Of a stretch of DNA of 64,000 nucleotides, positions 1 to 9,364 are shown in pieces. The notes under the pieces were generated by a model. The model was not told where the DNA came from. It saw nothing but the letters and a program-made list of their open reading frames with translations, and searched no databases. Source of the stretch: DATGPD01 sp041398565 (GTDB taxonomy: Bacteria; Planctomycetota; UBA1135; UBA2386); assembly GCA_041398565.1 (NCBI GenBank), contig JAWKUN010000002.1:1736001-1800000 (forward strand). Direction: 5' to 3'. The translations under genes were made by a program, and so were the position numbers. Position 1 is the first letter of the stretch; each line of letters starts with the position of its first letter.

Positions 1-89
1 GCGCCGCGCCGCGACGATCTGCACCGTTGGTGTACGGGCCGCAGGCCGTGGGATCTGAATAGTCGCAGCCGGGTCCCGTAGCCCGCGCC

Positions 90-344
90 ATGCGTTTCGC
101 GGAACTCCTCGTCCTCTGCGGTGTGCTCGTCTGGTTGTCGCACACGCTGCGGCAAGGCGGCCGCTTCGACGTCGCTTGGCTCACGCTCTTCGTGGGGCTG
201 GGCCTCATGCTGTCGCGCGTCGGGTTCTTCCTGGGCGCGCTCCTGTCGTGTGTCAGCCTCGGCATGCTCACCCTGCCGCTGGCCCGCCTCGAGTGGTCGC
301 GCCTGCATGGCCAGAGCCCGCGCGATCCTTCGCGCCGTAGCTGA
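90..344 (+). CDS. small hydrophobic membrane protein, unknown function
   Basis: The 84-residue product starts at ATG. Two hydrophobic stretches (about residues 5-17 and 28-62, the second long enough for two passes) are followed by a short basic tail ending in RDPSRRS, so it is probably an inner-membrane protein with a cytoplasmic C-terminus. I do not recognise a family. No good Shine-Dalgarno sequence precedes the ATG, which lowers confidence. The gene ends 62 bases before tRNA-Arg on the same strand. Base composition and codon use match the neighbours. Confidence 0.5.
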   Translation: MRFAELLVLCGVLVWLSHTLRQGGRFDVAWLTLFVGLGLMLSRVGFFLGALLSCVSLGMLTLPLARLEWSRLHGQSPRDPSRRS

Positions 345-406
345 CTCACGCCGAGTCCGGCGCGCGTGCACTCGGGGGTGCCGGTGGTATCTTGCTGCCC
401 CAACGG

Positions 407-483
<77 letters not shown>

Positions 484-561
484 GCGCGGCGCGGAGCGCC
501 GCGCCGGCAAGCCCGGCAAGCGTGTGGCGCAGCGCCGCGGGCGCTTTGGCGCCCGCGGCGC
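484..561 (+). terminator. two GC-rich hairpins behind tRNA-Arg
   Basis: The first perfect inverted repeat (484-504, 9-bp stem GCGCGGCGC, loop GGA) begins at the base after the encoded CCA. The second (532-561, 13-bp stem GCGCCGCGGGCGC, loop TTTG) follows 27 bases later. Neither has a T-run, so they may act in 3' end processing, as Rho-independent-like stops without a U-tract, or both. Confidence 0.5.
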
Positions 562-650
562 GCGAAGCGACTCCTTGTCGAGCGACCCCGGTGTTCGCAC
601 ACCCCTGTGTCGCGCACTCCTGTGCGTCGACGTGTTGCCCCAAAACGCAA

Positions 651-684
651 GTCGGGCTGCACGACTTGCGTCGTGCAGCCCGAC
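651..684 (-). terminator. intrinsic terminator of the 720-1826 gene
   Basis: A perfect 15-bp inverted repeat (651-665 with 670-684) has a 4-nt loop. It lies 36 bases past the minus-strand stop codon. On the minus strand it is followed by TTGCGTTTTGGGG, a T-rich stretch, as expected for a Rho-independent terminator reading leftward. Confidence 0.8.
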
Positions 685-719
685 TCCACTCACGAACCTC
701 GGTCCGCGAGCGACTCAGA

Positions 720-1826
720 TCACGGCAGGTACTGGACGCTGGCGCGGTTGGTCAGCTTGCCAGGCAGCGCGAAGGTCGGGCCGACCGTGAAGGCCTGGAA
801 GTCCAGGTAACGGTTGACCAGGATGGCCGGGGCAGCGCCCGGGGGCAGCACGGTGCCGTTGGCGGCGCCAGTGGTGTCGAGGGAACCACCGGCGACCTGA
901 ACGAACGCGCCACCTGGGTTCAGGTAGAGCGCGCCGCTGGCGATCGAGCCGAGCGGGATGCCCGGGCAGCCGATGTTGACGCCGAGGAACACGGCGAAGA
1001 GGCCGCTCTGGTTCGGGAAGTCGCCGACGCGGTAGTCGATGCCGTCGACGCGGCCGCCACCGTTCTCGGGCCACATGCCACCCGCACCGAACGTGCGCGG
1101 ATTGCCGGCCGCGTTGAGCAGGGTGGACACGCAGTTCGACGTGTTGCCGATCTGTGTCGGGTCGGTGCCGCCCATGTTCAGCACGGCGGCGTCCAACATC
1201 AGCTCGTAGCGGATGCAGCGGGCCGAGGGCTGGGTGATGGCCATGGTCGCGCCATCGATGTTCCACGCCAGGTTCGGCGCGTTCGGGGCGGGGTTGTCAG
1301 CCTGCGTCGTGCCGAGCAGGTAGTAGGTGCAGATGTGCGACGACAGGCCGTCGGTGGTCCAGCCGGCGTTGGCGGCCAGGTTGAGGCCCTGGTAGTAGGT
1401 GTTGCACAGCGGCAGGGCGGTCGACGGGGTGGTCAGCGTCGCCGTGATGATCCAGGCGTTGATGCCCGTGCCCGAGGGGCTCTGCAAGGGCGCGGTCTGC
1501 AGCAGGATGCCGCCGGCGCTGGCGTCGGGCTGGCCGGCGTTGTCAGCGCGGATGATGAAGCTGTAGGGCTCGGTGACCAGCGAGTTCTGGTCCTGCAGCA
1601 CGTGACGGAAGCCCGTCAGCACCGTGCCGGCGCCCGTGGCGTCATGGCCGATGCCGGCGTAGTGCGTCGACGGCACTTGCATCATGTTGTCGCCGGCGTT
1701 GGTGCCGAGGGTGCCGCGCGACGTGTAGTTCGTGCAGCCGGAGTAGACGCCGAAGTAGTTCGGGGACTGGGCGGTCGCCGTGGCGGCGAGCGCGAGGGAA
1801 ACCGAAGCGAGGAAGAGGGAACGCAT
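720..1826 (-). CDS. secreted protein of unknown function, planctomycete type
   Basis: The 368-residue product starts at the ATG that gives a clear signal peptide (MRSLFLASVSLALAATATAQ), with AGGAG upstream; the longer open frame lacks coding character. The mature part is rich in Gly, Asn, Thr and Ala with few Lys, typical of exported proteins here. Its last 90 residues (IGCPGIPLGS through QAF to LTN near the end) weakly resemble the second half of the C-terminal domain shared by the proteins at 21715 and 30938. No catalytic motif was seen. It is monocistronic, with a strong terminator at 651-684. The function is unknown; a surface or extracellular structural role is only a guess. Confidence 0.8.
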   Translation of the reverse strand: MRSLFLASVSLALAATATAQSPNYFGVYSGCTNYTSRGTLGTNAGDNMMQVPSTHYAGIGHDATGAGTVLTGFRHVLQDQNSLVTEPYSFIIRADNAGQPDASAGGILLQTAPLQSPSGTGINAWIITATLTTPSTALPLCNTYYQGLNLAANAGWTTDGLSSHICTYYLLGTTQADNPAPNAPNLAWNIDGATMAITQPSARCIRYELMLDAAVLNMGGTDPTQIGNTSNCVSTLLNAAGNPRTFGAGGMWPENGGGRVDGIDYRVGDFPNQSGLFAVFLGVNIGCPGIPLGSIASGALYLNPGGAFVQVAGGSLDTTGAANGTVLPPGAAPAILVNRYLDFQAFTVGPTFALPGKLTNRASVQYLP

Positions 1827-2352
1827 CCTTGTGGGGACTCCTGAAGAGAGTGAGTGACAGGGGCGACGACGCCCATGGACGCCTCGAACGAGGCGGGGGA
1901 CAGGCCCATCGTCGGACGAGTCTGGCTCAGTGTACTCGCCCGGCATCAGACGGACGGGACACAGAGCCAGGATCCGTAAGTGAGAGCTTTTCCTGGCGGT
2001 TGTCAAGCCACGCGCGCCCACGGCGACAGCAGAACGCCCTTGCGGTCAGGCGGTTAGGGTTGGCCCCTGCGACCATACCCGGCGTCGGGGCTCGAGCTTG
2101 CCGCCATGGCAGCGGACGGGCGCAGGCGAAGCGCGTCGCCGACCCCTGCTCTTCGATCGGAGCGTCACCCTTCGTTCCTCCCTCGCGCGACGTCTCCTTA
2201 CGATGCACCGCAGGTACAGGCCTCGTGGGAGGAGTCCGGGATCCTTTCGGGAGCCTCGCTCCGTCCTATGCGTGTCCGCGTCTCGTTGCGCGAAGATGCG
2301 GCTCGATCCAGGCGTGCCTCTCGCGCTCCCCTTACACTCCAGGCGAACACGC
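1827..2352. other. non-coding gap, divergent promoter region
   Basis: The 526 bases lie between divergent genes. Open frames here have arginine-rich composition and look like shadows. On the minus strand a perfect TTGACA (2001-2006) is followed after 17 bases by a poor -10 (TCACTT, 1978-1983), a weak promoter candidate for the secreted protein. Nothing else was recognised. Confidence 0.4.
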
Positions 2353-2904
2353 ATGAACTCCAGCCTGCTTCCCTTCGGACTCGTCGTCTGTGCCGTCGCC
2401 GGTGCCGTCCTGTGGTTCTGGCCGACCGACGCCGCAGCCACTCAACCCGCTCCGGCGCCGGCGGCGTCCTCTTCGACGACGCCTGAACCACAGGAGGCGC
2501 CCGCGCTGAGCGCCCGCTGGACGGCTCCCGCCGCCGTCCAGCATCCGTCCCCGACCGAGCAGAAGCACATGGTGAAGCTGCCGACCGGAGAGTGGGTCAA
2601 AGCGCTCAACGGCGCCGTCGATGCCAGGATCACTTGGCCGTCCGACCGGCCGTTCTCGCCGATCATCGGCGTCGAGCGTGCGTCCGACGGCAAGGAGTGG
2701 TGGGTGCATGCCGACGGGACGAAGTCGACCACCGAGATGGTGTATCGGTCCGATCTCGGCCGCCACGACGGTCTCGGCCAGATCGCCAACCCAGTCCCGC
2801 CGCTGCCGATGGAACCCGAGGGTGGTATCCCGCCGCGCAGCGGCCCCGGCGGCCCCGCTGCACCGGGAGCCGGATCCGGCACCGCCGAGGAAAAGAAGAA
2901 GTAG
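2353..2904 (+). CDS. membrane-anchored protein with Pro-rich linker, unknown function
   Basis: The 183-residue product starts at the ATG before MNSSLLPFGLVVCAVAGAV, a signal anchor; the open frame extends further upstream, but that part is arginine-rich and not coding-like. After the single membrane segment (about 8-24) comes a Pro/Ala/Thr linker. A compact region follows (about 60-145) with motifs HMVKLPTGEWVKALNG and KEWWVHADGTKSTT. The tail is Pro/Gly-rich and ends in EEKKK. It is probably periplasmic and anchored at the N-terminus. No family was recognised. Only a weak AGGCG precedes the start. Confidence 0.7.
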   Translation: MNSSLLPFGLVVCAVAGAVLWFWPTDAAATQPAPAPAASSSTTPEPQEAPALSARWTAPAAVQHPSPTEQKHMVKLPTGEWVKALNGAVDARITWPSDRPFSPIIGVERASDGKEWWVHADGTKSTTEMVYRSDLGRHDGLGQIANPVPPLPMEPEGGIPPRSGPGGPAAPGAGSGTAEEKKK

Positions 2905-3155
2905 GGGCAGGCGCGGCCGCCAGGCTGCGGCTTCATTCGGGCAGGGGTCACGAACTGGTCCCCTGGTCGCGTGCCGCCGCGAGTGTGGCCGGAGCGCGGA
3001 AAACAGCCCCGACCCGTGACCTGCCGGCCGGCTTCGCGCTCCCGAGCGCCTGCGCGTCCGCCGGGGCGGCGTCCACTGTGGAGTGCCGCCGGCGCGGCCC
3101 GTAGCTTGGCGCCGCGCGGCCAGGTTCGCGCACGGATTCGGATGTCGATTGGCTC

Positions 3156-5096
3156 ATGGCGACGCACACAGCGCGTGACTCTCACCTCTTCCCCGCGGTC
3201 CCGGGACGGTGCGCAGCGGCTGGCCGCTCGATCTCCGTCCGCGCGCTCGGACTCGTCGGGATCCTGGTCTCTTTCGTCGCGCCGGCAGCAGCGCACGGCG
3301 GTCGCTACGTCGGCGGCGGCGTGGGGCCGTTGCCCCCCGCCGCTCTGGGGCCCGCGACTCCTGCCCCGGCCGGGCCGGTGGCGCCGGGGGCGGCGTCCAC
3401 TTTGGTGGCTGGCAGCCGCGACACCTCGCGCTGGCAGGTGTGGTGGGAGCTCGAGAAGGACTCCTTCCTGCAAGTGAAGGCGCGGGTCATCGCCACGCGT
3501 GATCCGACTTCGCAGCCCACGGTGGCGCAGATCGACCGCGAAGTGGTTCCGCTGCTCTGCAAGTCGTTGGTTCGGGATCGACAGCCCGACCTCTTGTCGG
3601 CTTGCCTGGTTGCGCTCGGCAAGGTCGGGCCTTCCGGCGACGCAGCCGAGGTGCGGGCCGCTTTTCGCAAGGCGCTCCACGACGGCGTGCAGGAGACGCG
3701 TGAGACCGCCGCCCTCGCCCTGGGCATCACGCGCCAGGCGTGGGCCCTCGAGGAACTCCTGGCCCTCGCCGCCGACGCCGGGCCGGGCCGTCGGATCGTC
3801 GACCGCTCGCGCGTGGACGAGCGCACGCGCGCGTTCGCCGTGTACGGCCTGGGCTTGCTGGCTGAGCACAGCGATGACCTCGACTTGCGCGCACGCGTGA
3901 TCGACCTGCTGGTCAAGCAGCTCGGGCGTGCTCGCCCGCAGGACCTCGATCTGACGTTGTCGGAGGTGTACGGCCTGCGTCTGGCCTGCCCGCCGGCGAG
4001 CAACCGGTCGCTGGCGAGCTGGACGCTGCGCCAAAGGGTGGTCGACGCCCTCTGGACGTACGCTCGTCGGCGGGCCCGGGTCACCGAGCAGGTGGTGCAG
4101 GCCCACGCGCTGCAGAGCGTCGCACGCATTCTCGCCGAGGACGACAGCGGAGTCGCCGCCAAGTTCCTCGACCCGCTCGTCGCCGAACTGCGCGAGCCGA
4201 GCGGCAGCAGCGCCGCGAAGGCGCAGTCGGCGGCGATCGGCCTCGGCTACATGGCTCGTCCGGAAGACGAGGCCGTGTGCGCGGCGCTGCGCCAGCTCGC
4301 GCGCAAGGGCACCGACCGGCACGCGCGTTCGTTCGCGTTGATCGCGCTGGGTCGCATCGGCGGCGAGGCCAACCGCGGCTTCCTGCTGAAGACGCTGGCG
4401 GAGGGGCACAAGGTGACGGTGAAGCCGTGGGCTGGCCTGGCGCTCGGCTTGATGCGCTTCGAGGAGCGCACGCGTTCTGGCTCGCAGGGCAGCGTCGACA
4501 CGACGGTCGAGCGTGCCCTGCGGGCCGCGTTGAAAGACGTCAAGGCGGCGGAGGCGCGCGGCGCGTTCGCTCTGGCACTCGGGTTGGCCCACGCCACCGA
4601 TGCGGCTCCGGACCTGCGCGCCCTCCTCGACGACAACGATCGGCAGGACGAACTCGCTGGCTACCTGGCGCTGAGCCTCGCCTTGCTCGAGGACGCCGAG
4701 AGCGTGCCACGGCTGCGCGACCTCGCCAAGCGCTCGCTCCGCCGCCCGCAGCTGCTGCGCCAGGTTGCCACCGCATCGGGGATGCTCGGCGACCGCGGGG
4801 CCGCCCAGCAGCTCCTCGACCTCATGCGCGGCAACGACCTCAGCGTCGCCACGCTCGGTGCCGTCGCGGGTGCTCTCGGTCAGATCGGAGACGGCGGCGC
4901 GTTGGCTTCGTTGCTCGTCATCCTGCGCGACGACGGCGTCCCGGACCTGGCGCGGGCGTTTGCCGCGGCCGCGGTCGGCGGCATCCTCGACGCCAGTCCG
5001 CTGCCGTGGAACGCCAGCTTGGCGACGGGGGTGAACTTCGTCTCCACCCTGCCTTCGCTGACCGATGGCCTCGGCGGCGTGCTCGACATCCTGTGA
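3156..5096 (+). CDS. exported HEAT-repeat protein
   Basis: The 646-residue product has a long n-region and then a hydrophobic signal (about 29-45, ending APAAA). The mature N-terminus is HGGRY with a Gly/Pro-rich stretch, a pattern I associate with planctomycete secreted HEAT proteins. From about residue 110 to 620 helical repeats recur every 30-40 residues (for example LVALGKVG, ALALGI, IALGRIGG, LGQIGDGGAL). HEAT solenoids bind other proteins, and no enzyme motif is present. No in-frame ATG, GTG or TTG near the hydrophobic core gives a shorter start. The gene precedes tRNA-Lys by 88 bases. Confidence 0.85.
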   Translation: MATHTARDSHLFPAVPGRCAAAGRSISVRALGLVGILVSFVAPAAAHGGRYVGGGVGPLPPAALGPATPAPAGPVAPGAASTLVAGSRDTSRWQVWWELEKDSFLQVKARVIATRDPTSQPTVAQIDREVVPLLCKSLVRDRQPDLLSACLVALGKVGPSGDAAEVRAAFRKALHDGVQETRETAALALGITRQAWALEELLALAADAGPGRRIVDRSRVDERTRAFAVYGLGLLAEHSDDLDLRARVIDLLVKQLGRARPQDLDLTLSEVYGLRLACPPASNRSLASWTLRQRVVDALWTYARRRARVTEQVVQAHALQSVARILAEDDSGVAAKFLDPLVAELREPSGSSAAKAQSAAIGLGYMARPEDEAVCAALRQLARKGTDRHARSFALIALGRIGGEANRGFLLKTLAEGHKVTVKPWAGLALGLMRFEERTRSGSQGSVDTTVERALRAALKDVKAAEARGAFALALGLAHATDAAPDLRALLDDNDRQDELAGYLALSLALLEDAESVPRLRDLAKRSLRRPQLLRQVATASGMLGDRGAAQQLLDLMRGNDLSVATLGAVAGALGQIGDGGALASLLVILRDDGVPDLARAFAAAAVGGILDASPLPWNASLATGVNFVSTLPSLTDGLGGVLDIL

Positions 5097-5184
5097 CGAG
5101 CGCACCCGAAGCACCCGACGCGAGCCGCCCTTCGGCGCTCGGGCGCTTGTGTGGACGCGACGCCTTCGGCTACCGTGCCGCCGC

Positions 5185-5260
5185 GCGCCTATAGCTCAGT
5201 TGGTAGAGCATCGGACTTTTAATCCGGCGGTCGCAGGTTCGAGTCCTGCTGGGCGTACCA
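5185..5260 (+). tRNA. tRNA-Lys(TTT)
   Basis: This 76-nt cloverleaf has acceptor GCGCCTA/TGGGCGT, D-arm GCTCAGTTGGTAGAGC, anticodon stem TCGGA/TCCGG with loop CTTTTAA, and T-loop TTCGAGT. The anticodon is TTT and CCA is encoded. Confidence 0.95.
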
Positions 5261-5354
5261 GCTCCGTGTGCCCGGCACGAGGCGCGGGGGCTTGCCCGGC
5301 CGCCTGGTGCGATCGGCGATTCCTTGCGCCGAGCGGCTGCGGCACGATGCGCGC

Positions 5355-5726
5355 ATGCTCGCGTTGTGGATCGCCCTCGCCGGCGCGTTCGGTGCTCTCG
5401 CCCGCTGGGCCCTGGCCCTCGGTCTGCAAGCCGTCTTCGGCATGGGGGCGCCGCAAGGCGCTTTCGCCGCCAACGTCCTGGGCTGCGCCGCCTTCGGCCT
5501 CGTGATGCAGCTCGCGAACACCGGCATCATCGCCCCGCAGACCAAGCTGGCGCTGCTCGTCGGCTTCCTGGGGGCCTTCACCACCTTCTCGACCTACGTC
5601 GCCGACGTCGTGGCCCTGGCACGCGATGGCCAGCTCGTGGCGGCCGGAGTCTGGGTGCTCGCGCACAACGGTCTGGGCGTGCTCGCGTTCCTCCTCGGCG
5701 CCGGGGTCGGCCGTCAGCTGGTCTGA
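5355..5726 (+). CDS. crcB: CrcB/Fluc fluoride ion channel
   Basis: The 123-residue product matches the small CrcB/Fluc family (about 120-130 residues), dual-topology dimers that export fluoride across the inner membrane. Visible hallmarks are GAFGALARW near the N-terminus, the NVLGCAAFG segment with the conserved Asn, and GFLGAFTTFSTY with the phenylalanine/threonine track. Four hydrophobic segments cover nearly the whole chain. The ATG at 5355 was chosen because residues encoded upstream from a GTG are arginine-rich and unlike the family. I saw no fluoride riboswitch in the 94 bases after tRNA-Lys. Confidence 0.92.
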   Translation: MLALWIALAGAFGALARWALALGLQAVFGMGAPQGAFAANVLGCAAFGLVMQLANTGIIAPQTKLALLVGFLGAFTTFSTYVADVVALARDGQLVAAGVWVLAHNGLGVLAFLLGAGVGRQLV

Positions 5727-5835
5727 CCGCGGCCAGCGTTCGGCGGCGGGGCTGGCCCATCCGCTGCAAGGCTGGCGTCCGCGCTCGCGTTCTTTCGTCG
5801 CTCGGCGACGCGCCTTGTTCGCTATCCTCCTCCCC

Positions 5836-7539
5836 GTGCGCGCGCGCGCGATCGCTGGCCTGGTGCTGGTCACCCTCGTGGTGGCGGCTCTGTCGCTGTG
5901 GGTCGTGCGCGGTCAGCCGACCGGCGACGTCCTGCTGCCGCCGCTCGACTCCACGCGGCCGCTGCCGCAGGGAGGCTTCTGGGTCGGCGGCTGTTCCGAG
6001 CCACCGCACCTCAACCCGTTCACCACGACCGACGCCGTCGCCCGCAGCCTGGTGCTGCGCTACACGCACGACACGCTCCTCGAGCGCGATCCGGTCACCG
6101 GCGATGTCGTGCCCGCGATCGCCGAGCTGGTCGAGGCGAACGAAGCGGGAACCGAGCTCTCGGTGCGCCTGCGTCCGGGCGCGACCTTCTCCGACGGCAG
6201 CCCCCTCGCCGTCGACGATCTCGAGTTCGTCTTCCGCGCCGCGCAGGCGCCGGGCATGCAGTTGGGCGCGGTGGCCGAGGCATTCGGCCTACTGCGCGAC
6301 TTCACCCGCACGGGCGAGCGCTCCTTCCGTTTGTCGCTCGCGGTGCCGCATTTCAAGGCGCGCGACACCATCGGCACCACCTACCCGGTGTTGCAGGCCA
6401 GGTTCTGGCGCGCGGCGGTGGCGGCGCAGGCGGCCGAGGCCCGAGTGGACGTGCCCGCAGTCGGCAGCGCGGCGTTCGCGACGCTCTTGGGGCGCGTGCG
6501 GCTGCCTGGTCCCGGAACCGGCGCCTATGCCCTGGCGCACGATCGCACCAGCGGCGAGATCGCCTGGCGGCGGGGCACCGACCTGGTGTTGGTCCAGAAC
6601 GCCGCCAGCTGGCGCCGGGCCGCGCAGCCTCGCCGATGGAACCTGATGGGGATGCGCCTGCGCTTCCTTCCCGATCCGGCCGCCCGGCTGGCGGAGTTGC
6701 GCGCCGGCCGTCTCGATTGGTACGCCGACGAGGACGCCGAGGCGGTGCTGGCCGCGGACCCGCAGCTGCAGGAGCGGATGCGACTGCTCGAGTACGTGTC
6801 GCCCCGCCTGGGACACCAGATGGTGGTGTGGAACACGCGCCGCCCGCCGTTCTCCGACGTACGCGTGCGGCAGGCGCTGTCGATGCTGTTCGACCGTGCA
6901 GCGATCGCGGCCAAGCTCATGCGTGGGCACGGCACGCCGGCGGCTGCTTGGTTTCGGCCTGACGATCCCGAGTATCCGGACGACTTGCCGCCGGTCCCTT
7001 TCGATCCTGGCGCGGCGCGGGCCCTGCTGGAGGCCGCCGCGGTGACCAGCGACGACGCGCCGTGCACGATCTCGATCCTGGTCGCCAACCAGATGGCGCT
7101 GCACCGCCGCATCCTCGAGGAGGCGGTGCCCGCGTTCGCCGTCGCCGGGCTCCGACTGGCGATCGAGCAGCGCGAGTGGGCGGAGGTCGTGTCGCGCTAC
7201 GAGAGTCGCGACTTCGACGCCGTGCTGATGAACTGGAACCACGAGCCTTGGATCGACCCTTACGCGAACTTTCACAGCACGCAGGCGGACCCGCCGGGCA
7301 AGAACTACAGCGGGCTGCGCGACGTCGAGGTCGATGCGTTGCTCGAGCGCGGACGCGTGGAGTTCGACGCTGCTGCCCGCGCGGTGTGCTACCGGCGCCT
7401 CGCGCACAGGCTGCGCGACCTCGAGCCGGTCAGTCTGCTGGTGCACCCGCGGCTCACGCTGCTGATCGACCGCAGGTTCCACGGTGCCGAGCCGGGGCCG
7501 CTGGGTATCGTCGCCGACCGGATGTGGGTCGACGCTTGA
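5836..7539 (+). CDS. ABC-type peptide/solute-binding protein, family 5 (orphan)
   Basis: The product has about 567 residues if the GTG at 5836 is the start, giving basic residues and one membrane segment (about 5-24). The rest has the SBP_bac_5 (DppA/OppA) layout: GGCSEPPHLNPFTT and YTHDTLLERDPVTGDVVPAIAE near the N-terminus, a TFSDGSPLAVDDLEFVF segment, then VRQALSMLFDRAAIA and FDAVLMNWNH in the C-terminal lobe. Such proteins capture oligopeptides or similar solutes for an ABC importer. No permease or ATPase gene is adjacent, so the partner is elsewhere or the protein has another role. A TTG at 5815 is an alternative start, and neither start has a good ribosome-binding site. It begins 109 bases after crcB. 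Confidence 0.85.
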   Translation: MRARAIAGLVLVTLVVAALSLWVVRGQPTGDVLLPPLDSTRPLPQGGFWVGGCSEPPHLNPFTTTDAVARSLVLRYTHDTLLERDPVTGDVVPAIAELVEANEAGTELSVRLRPGATFSDGSPLAVDDLEFVFRAAQAPGMQLGAVAEAFGLLRDFTRTGERSFRLSLAVPHFKARDTIGTTYPVLQARFWRAAVAAQAAEARVDVPAVGSAAFATLLGRVRLPGPGTGAYALAHDRTSGEIAWRRGTDLVLVQNAASWRRAAQPRRWNLMGMRLRFLPDPAARLAELRAGRLDWYADEDAEAVLAADPQLQERMRLLEYVSPRLGHQMVVWNTRRPPFSDVRVRQALSMLFDRAAIAAKLMRGHGTPAAAWFRPDDPEYPDDLPPVPFDPGAARALLEAAAVTSDDAPCTISILVANQMALHRRILEEAVPAFAVAGLRLAIEQREWAEVVSRYESRDFDAVLMNWNHEPWIDPYANFHSTQADPPGKNYSGLRDVEVDALLERGRVEFDAAARAVCYRRLAHRLRDLEPVSLLVHPRLTLLIDRRFHGAEPGPLGIVADRMWVDA

Positions 7540-7674
7540 TGGCGTGCGGGAAGCGTCGGCGGGAGCGTGAGGGCTTTCTTCCCGAAAAGGAGTGGGATGC
7601 GTCGCGCATCCTTCCACACGCCGCCGGTTGCGGGCCGTCGCGGCCCTGCCAATAATCCCGGAGCAGGAGTACCA

Positions 7675-9321
7675 ATGTCTCGAACGAATCCGTGGTTGGC
7701 GGTAGCCCCGCTCCTTCTTGTTGGCCTCGCGGCGGGGCAGCAGCCCACTTTCCAAGGTGGCGTGCACGAGGACCCGCGCATCGGGATCAAGATCAAGGTG
7801 CCCGACAAGTGGACGATGGTCCCCATCGACATCGACGAGAAGTGGATCGTCGCCAAGTACCTGTGCAACCGCGACTACGTCGCCAAGACGGCCTACGTCG
7901 GGCTCAAGCCGGAGATGCGCATCATCCACTTCACTCCGGAGAAGGCCGAGGTGAAGGAGCGGGTCGAGACGCACGGCGACACGACCTACTCCACGACCTC
8001 CAAGACCTTCCGTAACTACAAGGAGTGGTTCAAGGAGGACATCAAGGGGAGCGCCGGGTTCCACATCGACTCCGAGAAGGAGGACAAGCTCGGCGACGTG
8101 GCGGTGACCAAGATCAGCATCCTCACCGACCAAGGCGCCAACGGCGCCATGCGCTACCTGTGCTGGATCTACGCGCGACCCGACGGGTCGACGGTGGCCG
8201 TGGACTTCGTGCAGCTCGAGGACTACTTCAAGAACGTCGAGGACGACTTCGAGAAGAGCCTGCGCTCGATGCGCTTCTTCGAGCCGACCGTCAACGCGTC
8301 GTCGGCAGGCGACGACGAACTGGAGAACCCGATGTGGACGCGCGACCGCTCCAAGTGGCGCGCGATGCCCAAGACCGAGCGCTGGAAGATCCGGCAGTCG
8401 ATGGACGTGAAGCGCCGCAACAAGGTGCTGGCCAACATCCCCGACGGCTGGACGACGCAGGAATCGCGCAGCAAGCGTTTCACGGCGCTCACCCACGCCG
8501 ACAAGAAGTACACCTCGCTGGTGCTCGACACGGCCGACGCTACCTGGGACTGGTTGGACAAGCGGTTCGGCGACCTCAGCGACGAGTACGTGATGGTCGG
8601 CACGATCCGCATCTGCAAGGACGCCGACGAAGCGTCCGCCTACACACGCAAGTCGGCCACCGGCGACTCGTACAGCGACGACGACCGCGAGATCGTCGAC
8701 TACAAGGACCGCGACGCCGGCTCGTCGGGTGGTGGCCAGCGCTCCCTGATGCGCGGCTTGCTGCAGGCCTACCTGTACGACAAGGACTGGTACGCGGGCG
8801 CCTACGCACCCGACTGGGCCCTGGTGTCGATGAGCTACTACCTGGCCAGCGGCGAGGTCTCCGGGCGCAAGCTCGTGTTCAAGTCGGACAACACCGAGCG
8901 CATGTACATCCGCGAGGCCGAGCGAGCGGGCGCGCTGCGCACCTTCAGCGAGATCATCTCCACCCCATCCGAAGACTGGCCGAAGGAGCGCGATGCCTAC
9001 CGGGGCTACGTGTTCCAGGTCGCCACCATCGTGCGCTTCCTCGAGAGTCGCGAGGCGTCGCGCTTGAAGTGCCTCGACAAGTTCATTCCCCGCTACACGC
9101 AAGCGGTGATCAAGGCCGGCGAGCAGTGGGCCAAGGACCACCCTGGGCAGAGCCAGGCCAAGTCCGAAGAAGAGGAAGAGGCGCGGGCCAAGGACCGCTC
9201 GAAACAGCGGCGCGAGCGCGCCCAGTTCATCCTCAACACGGTGAACAAGGAGGTGGCCAACTTCTCGCAGAAGGAGTGGCAGCAGATCGAGGCCACCTGG
9301 AAGAAGTGGTTGACGAGGTGA
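7675..9321 (+). CDS. secreted charged protein of unknown function
   Basis: The 548-residue product has a signal peptide (LAVAPLLLVGLAAGQ) and an excellent ribosome-binding site (GGAGCAGGAG), which fixes the ATG. The mature chain is rich in Lys, Asp and Glu. A repeated beta-type pattern occurs twice (KIKVPDKWTMVPID near residue 32 and NKVLANIPDGWTTQ near 255), suggesting two related domains that resemble PsbP-like or lipid-binding folds only loosely. The C-terminal 60 residues (KSEEEEEARAKDRSKQRRE) are likely coiled coil. The gene sits 43 bases ahead of the next membrane protein on the same strand, a possible two-gene unit. Function unknown. Confidence 0.82.
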   Translation: MSRTNPWLAVAPLLLVGLAAGQQPTFQGGVHEDPRIGIKIKVPDKWTMVPIDIDEKWIVAKYLCNRDYVAKTAYVGLKPEMRIIHFTPEKAEVKERVETHGDTTYSTTSKTFRNYKEWFKEDIKGSAGFHIDSEKEDKLGDVAVTKISILTDQGANGAMRYLCWIYARPDGSTVAVDFVQLEDYFKNVEDDFEKSLRSMRFFEPTVNASSAGDDELENPMWTRDRSKWRAMPKTERWKIRQSMDVKRRNKVLANIPDGWTTQESRSKRFTALTHADKKYTSLVLDTADATWDWLDKRFGDLSDEYVMVGTIRICKDADEASAYTRKSATGDSYSDDDREIVDYKDRDAGSSGGGQRSLMRGLLQAYLYDKDWYAGAYAPDWALVSMSYYLASGEVSGRKLVFKSDNTERMYIREAERAGALRTFSEIISTPSEDWPKERDAYRGYVFQVATIVRFLESREASRLKCLDKFIPRYTQAVIKAGEQWAKDHPGQSQAKSEEEEEARAKDRSKQRRERAQFILNTVNKEVANFSQKEWQQIEATWKKWLTR

Positions 9322-9364
9322 GCACGCCGGCTCGCTGGCGGCCAGTCGGCGAGTCCGAGGCGGC

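Noticed and set aside
5261..5354. Fluoride riboswitch before crcB
   Set aside because: I looked for the conserved pseudoknot elements between tRNA-Lys and the ATG and did not see them.
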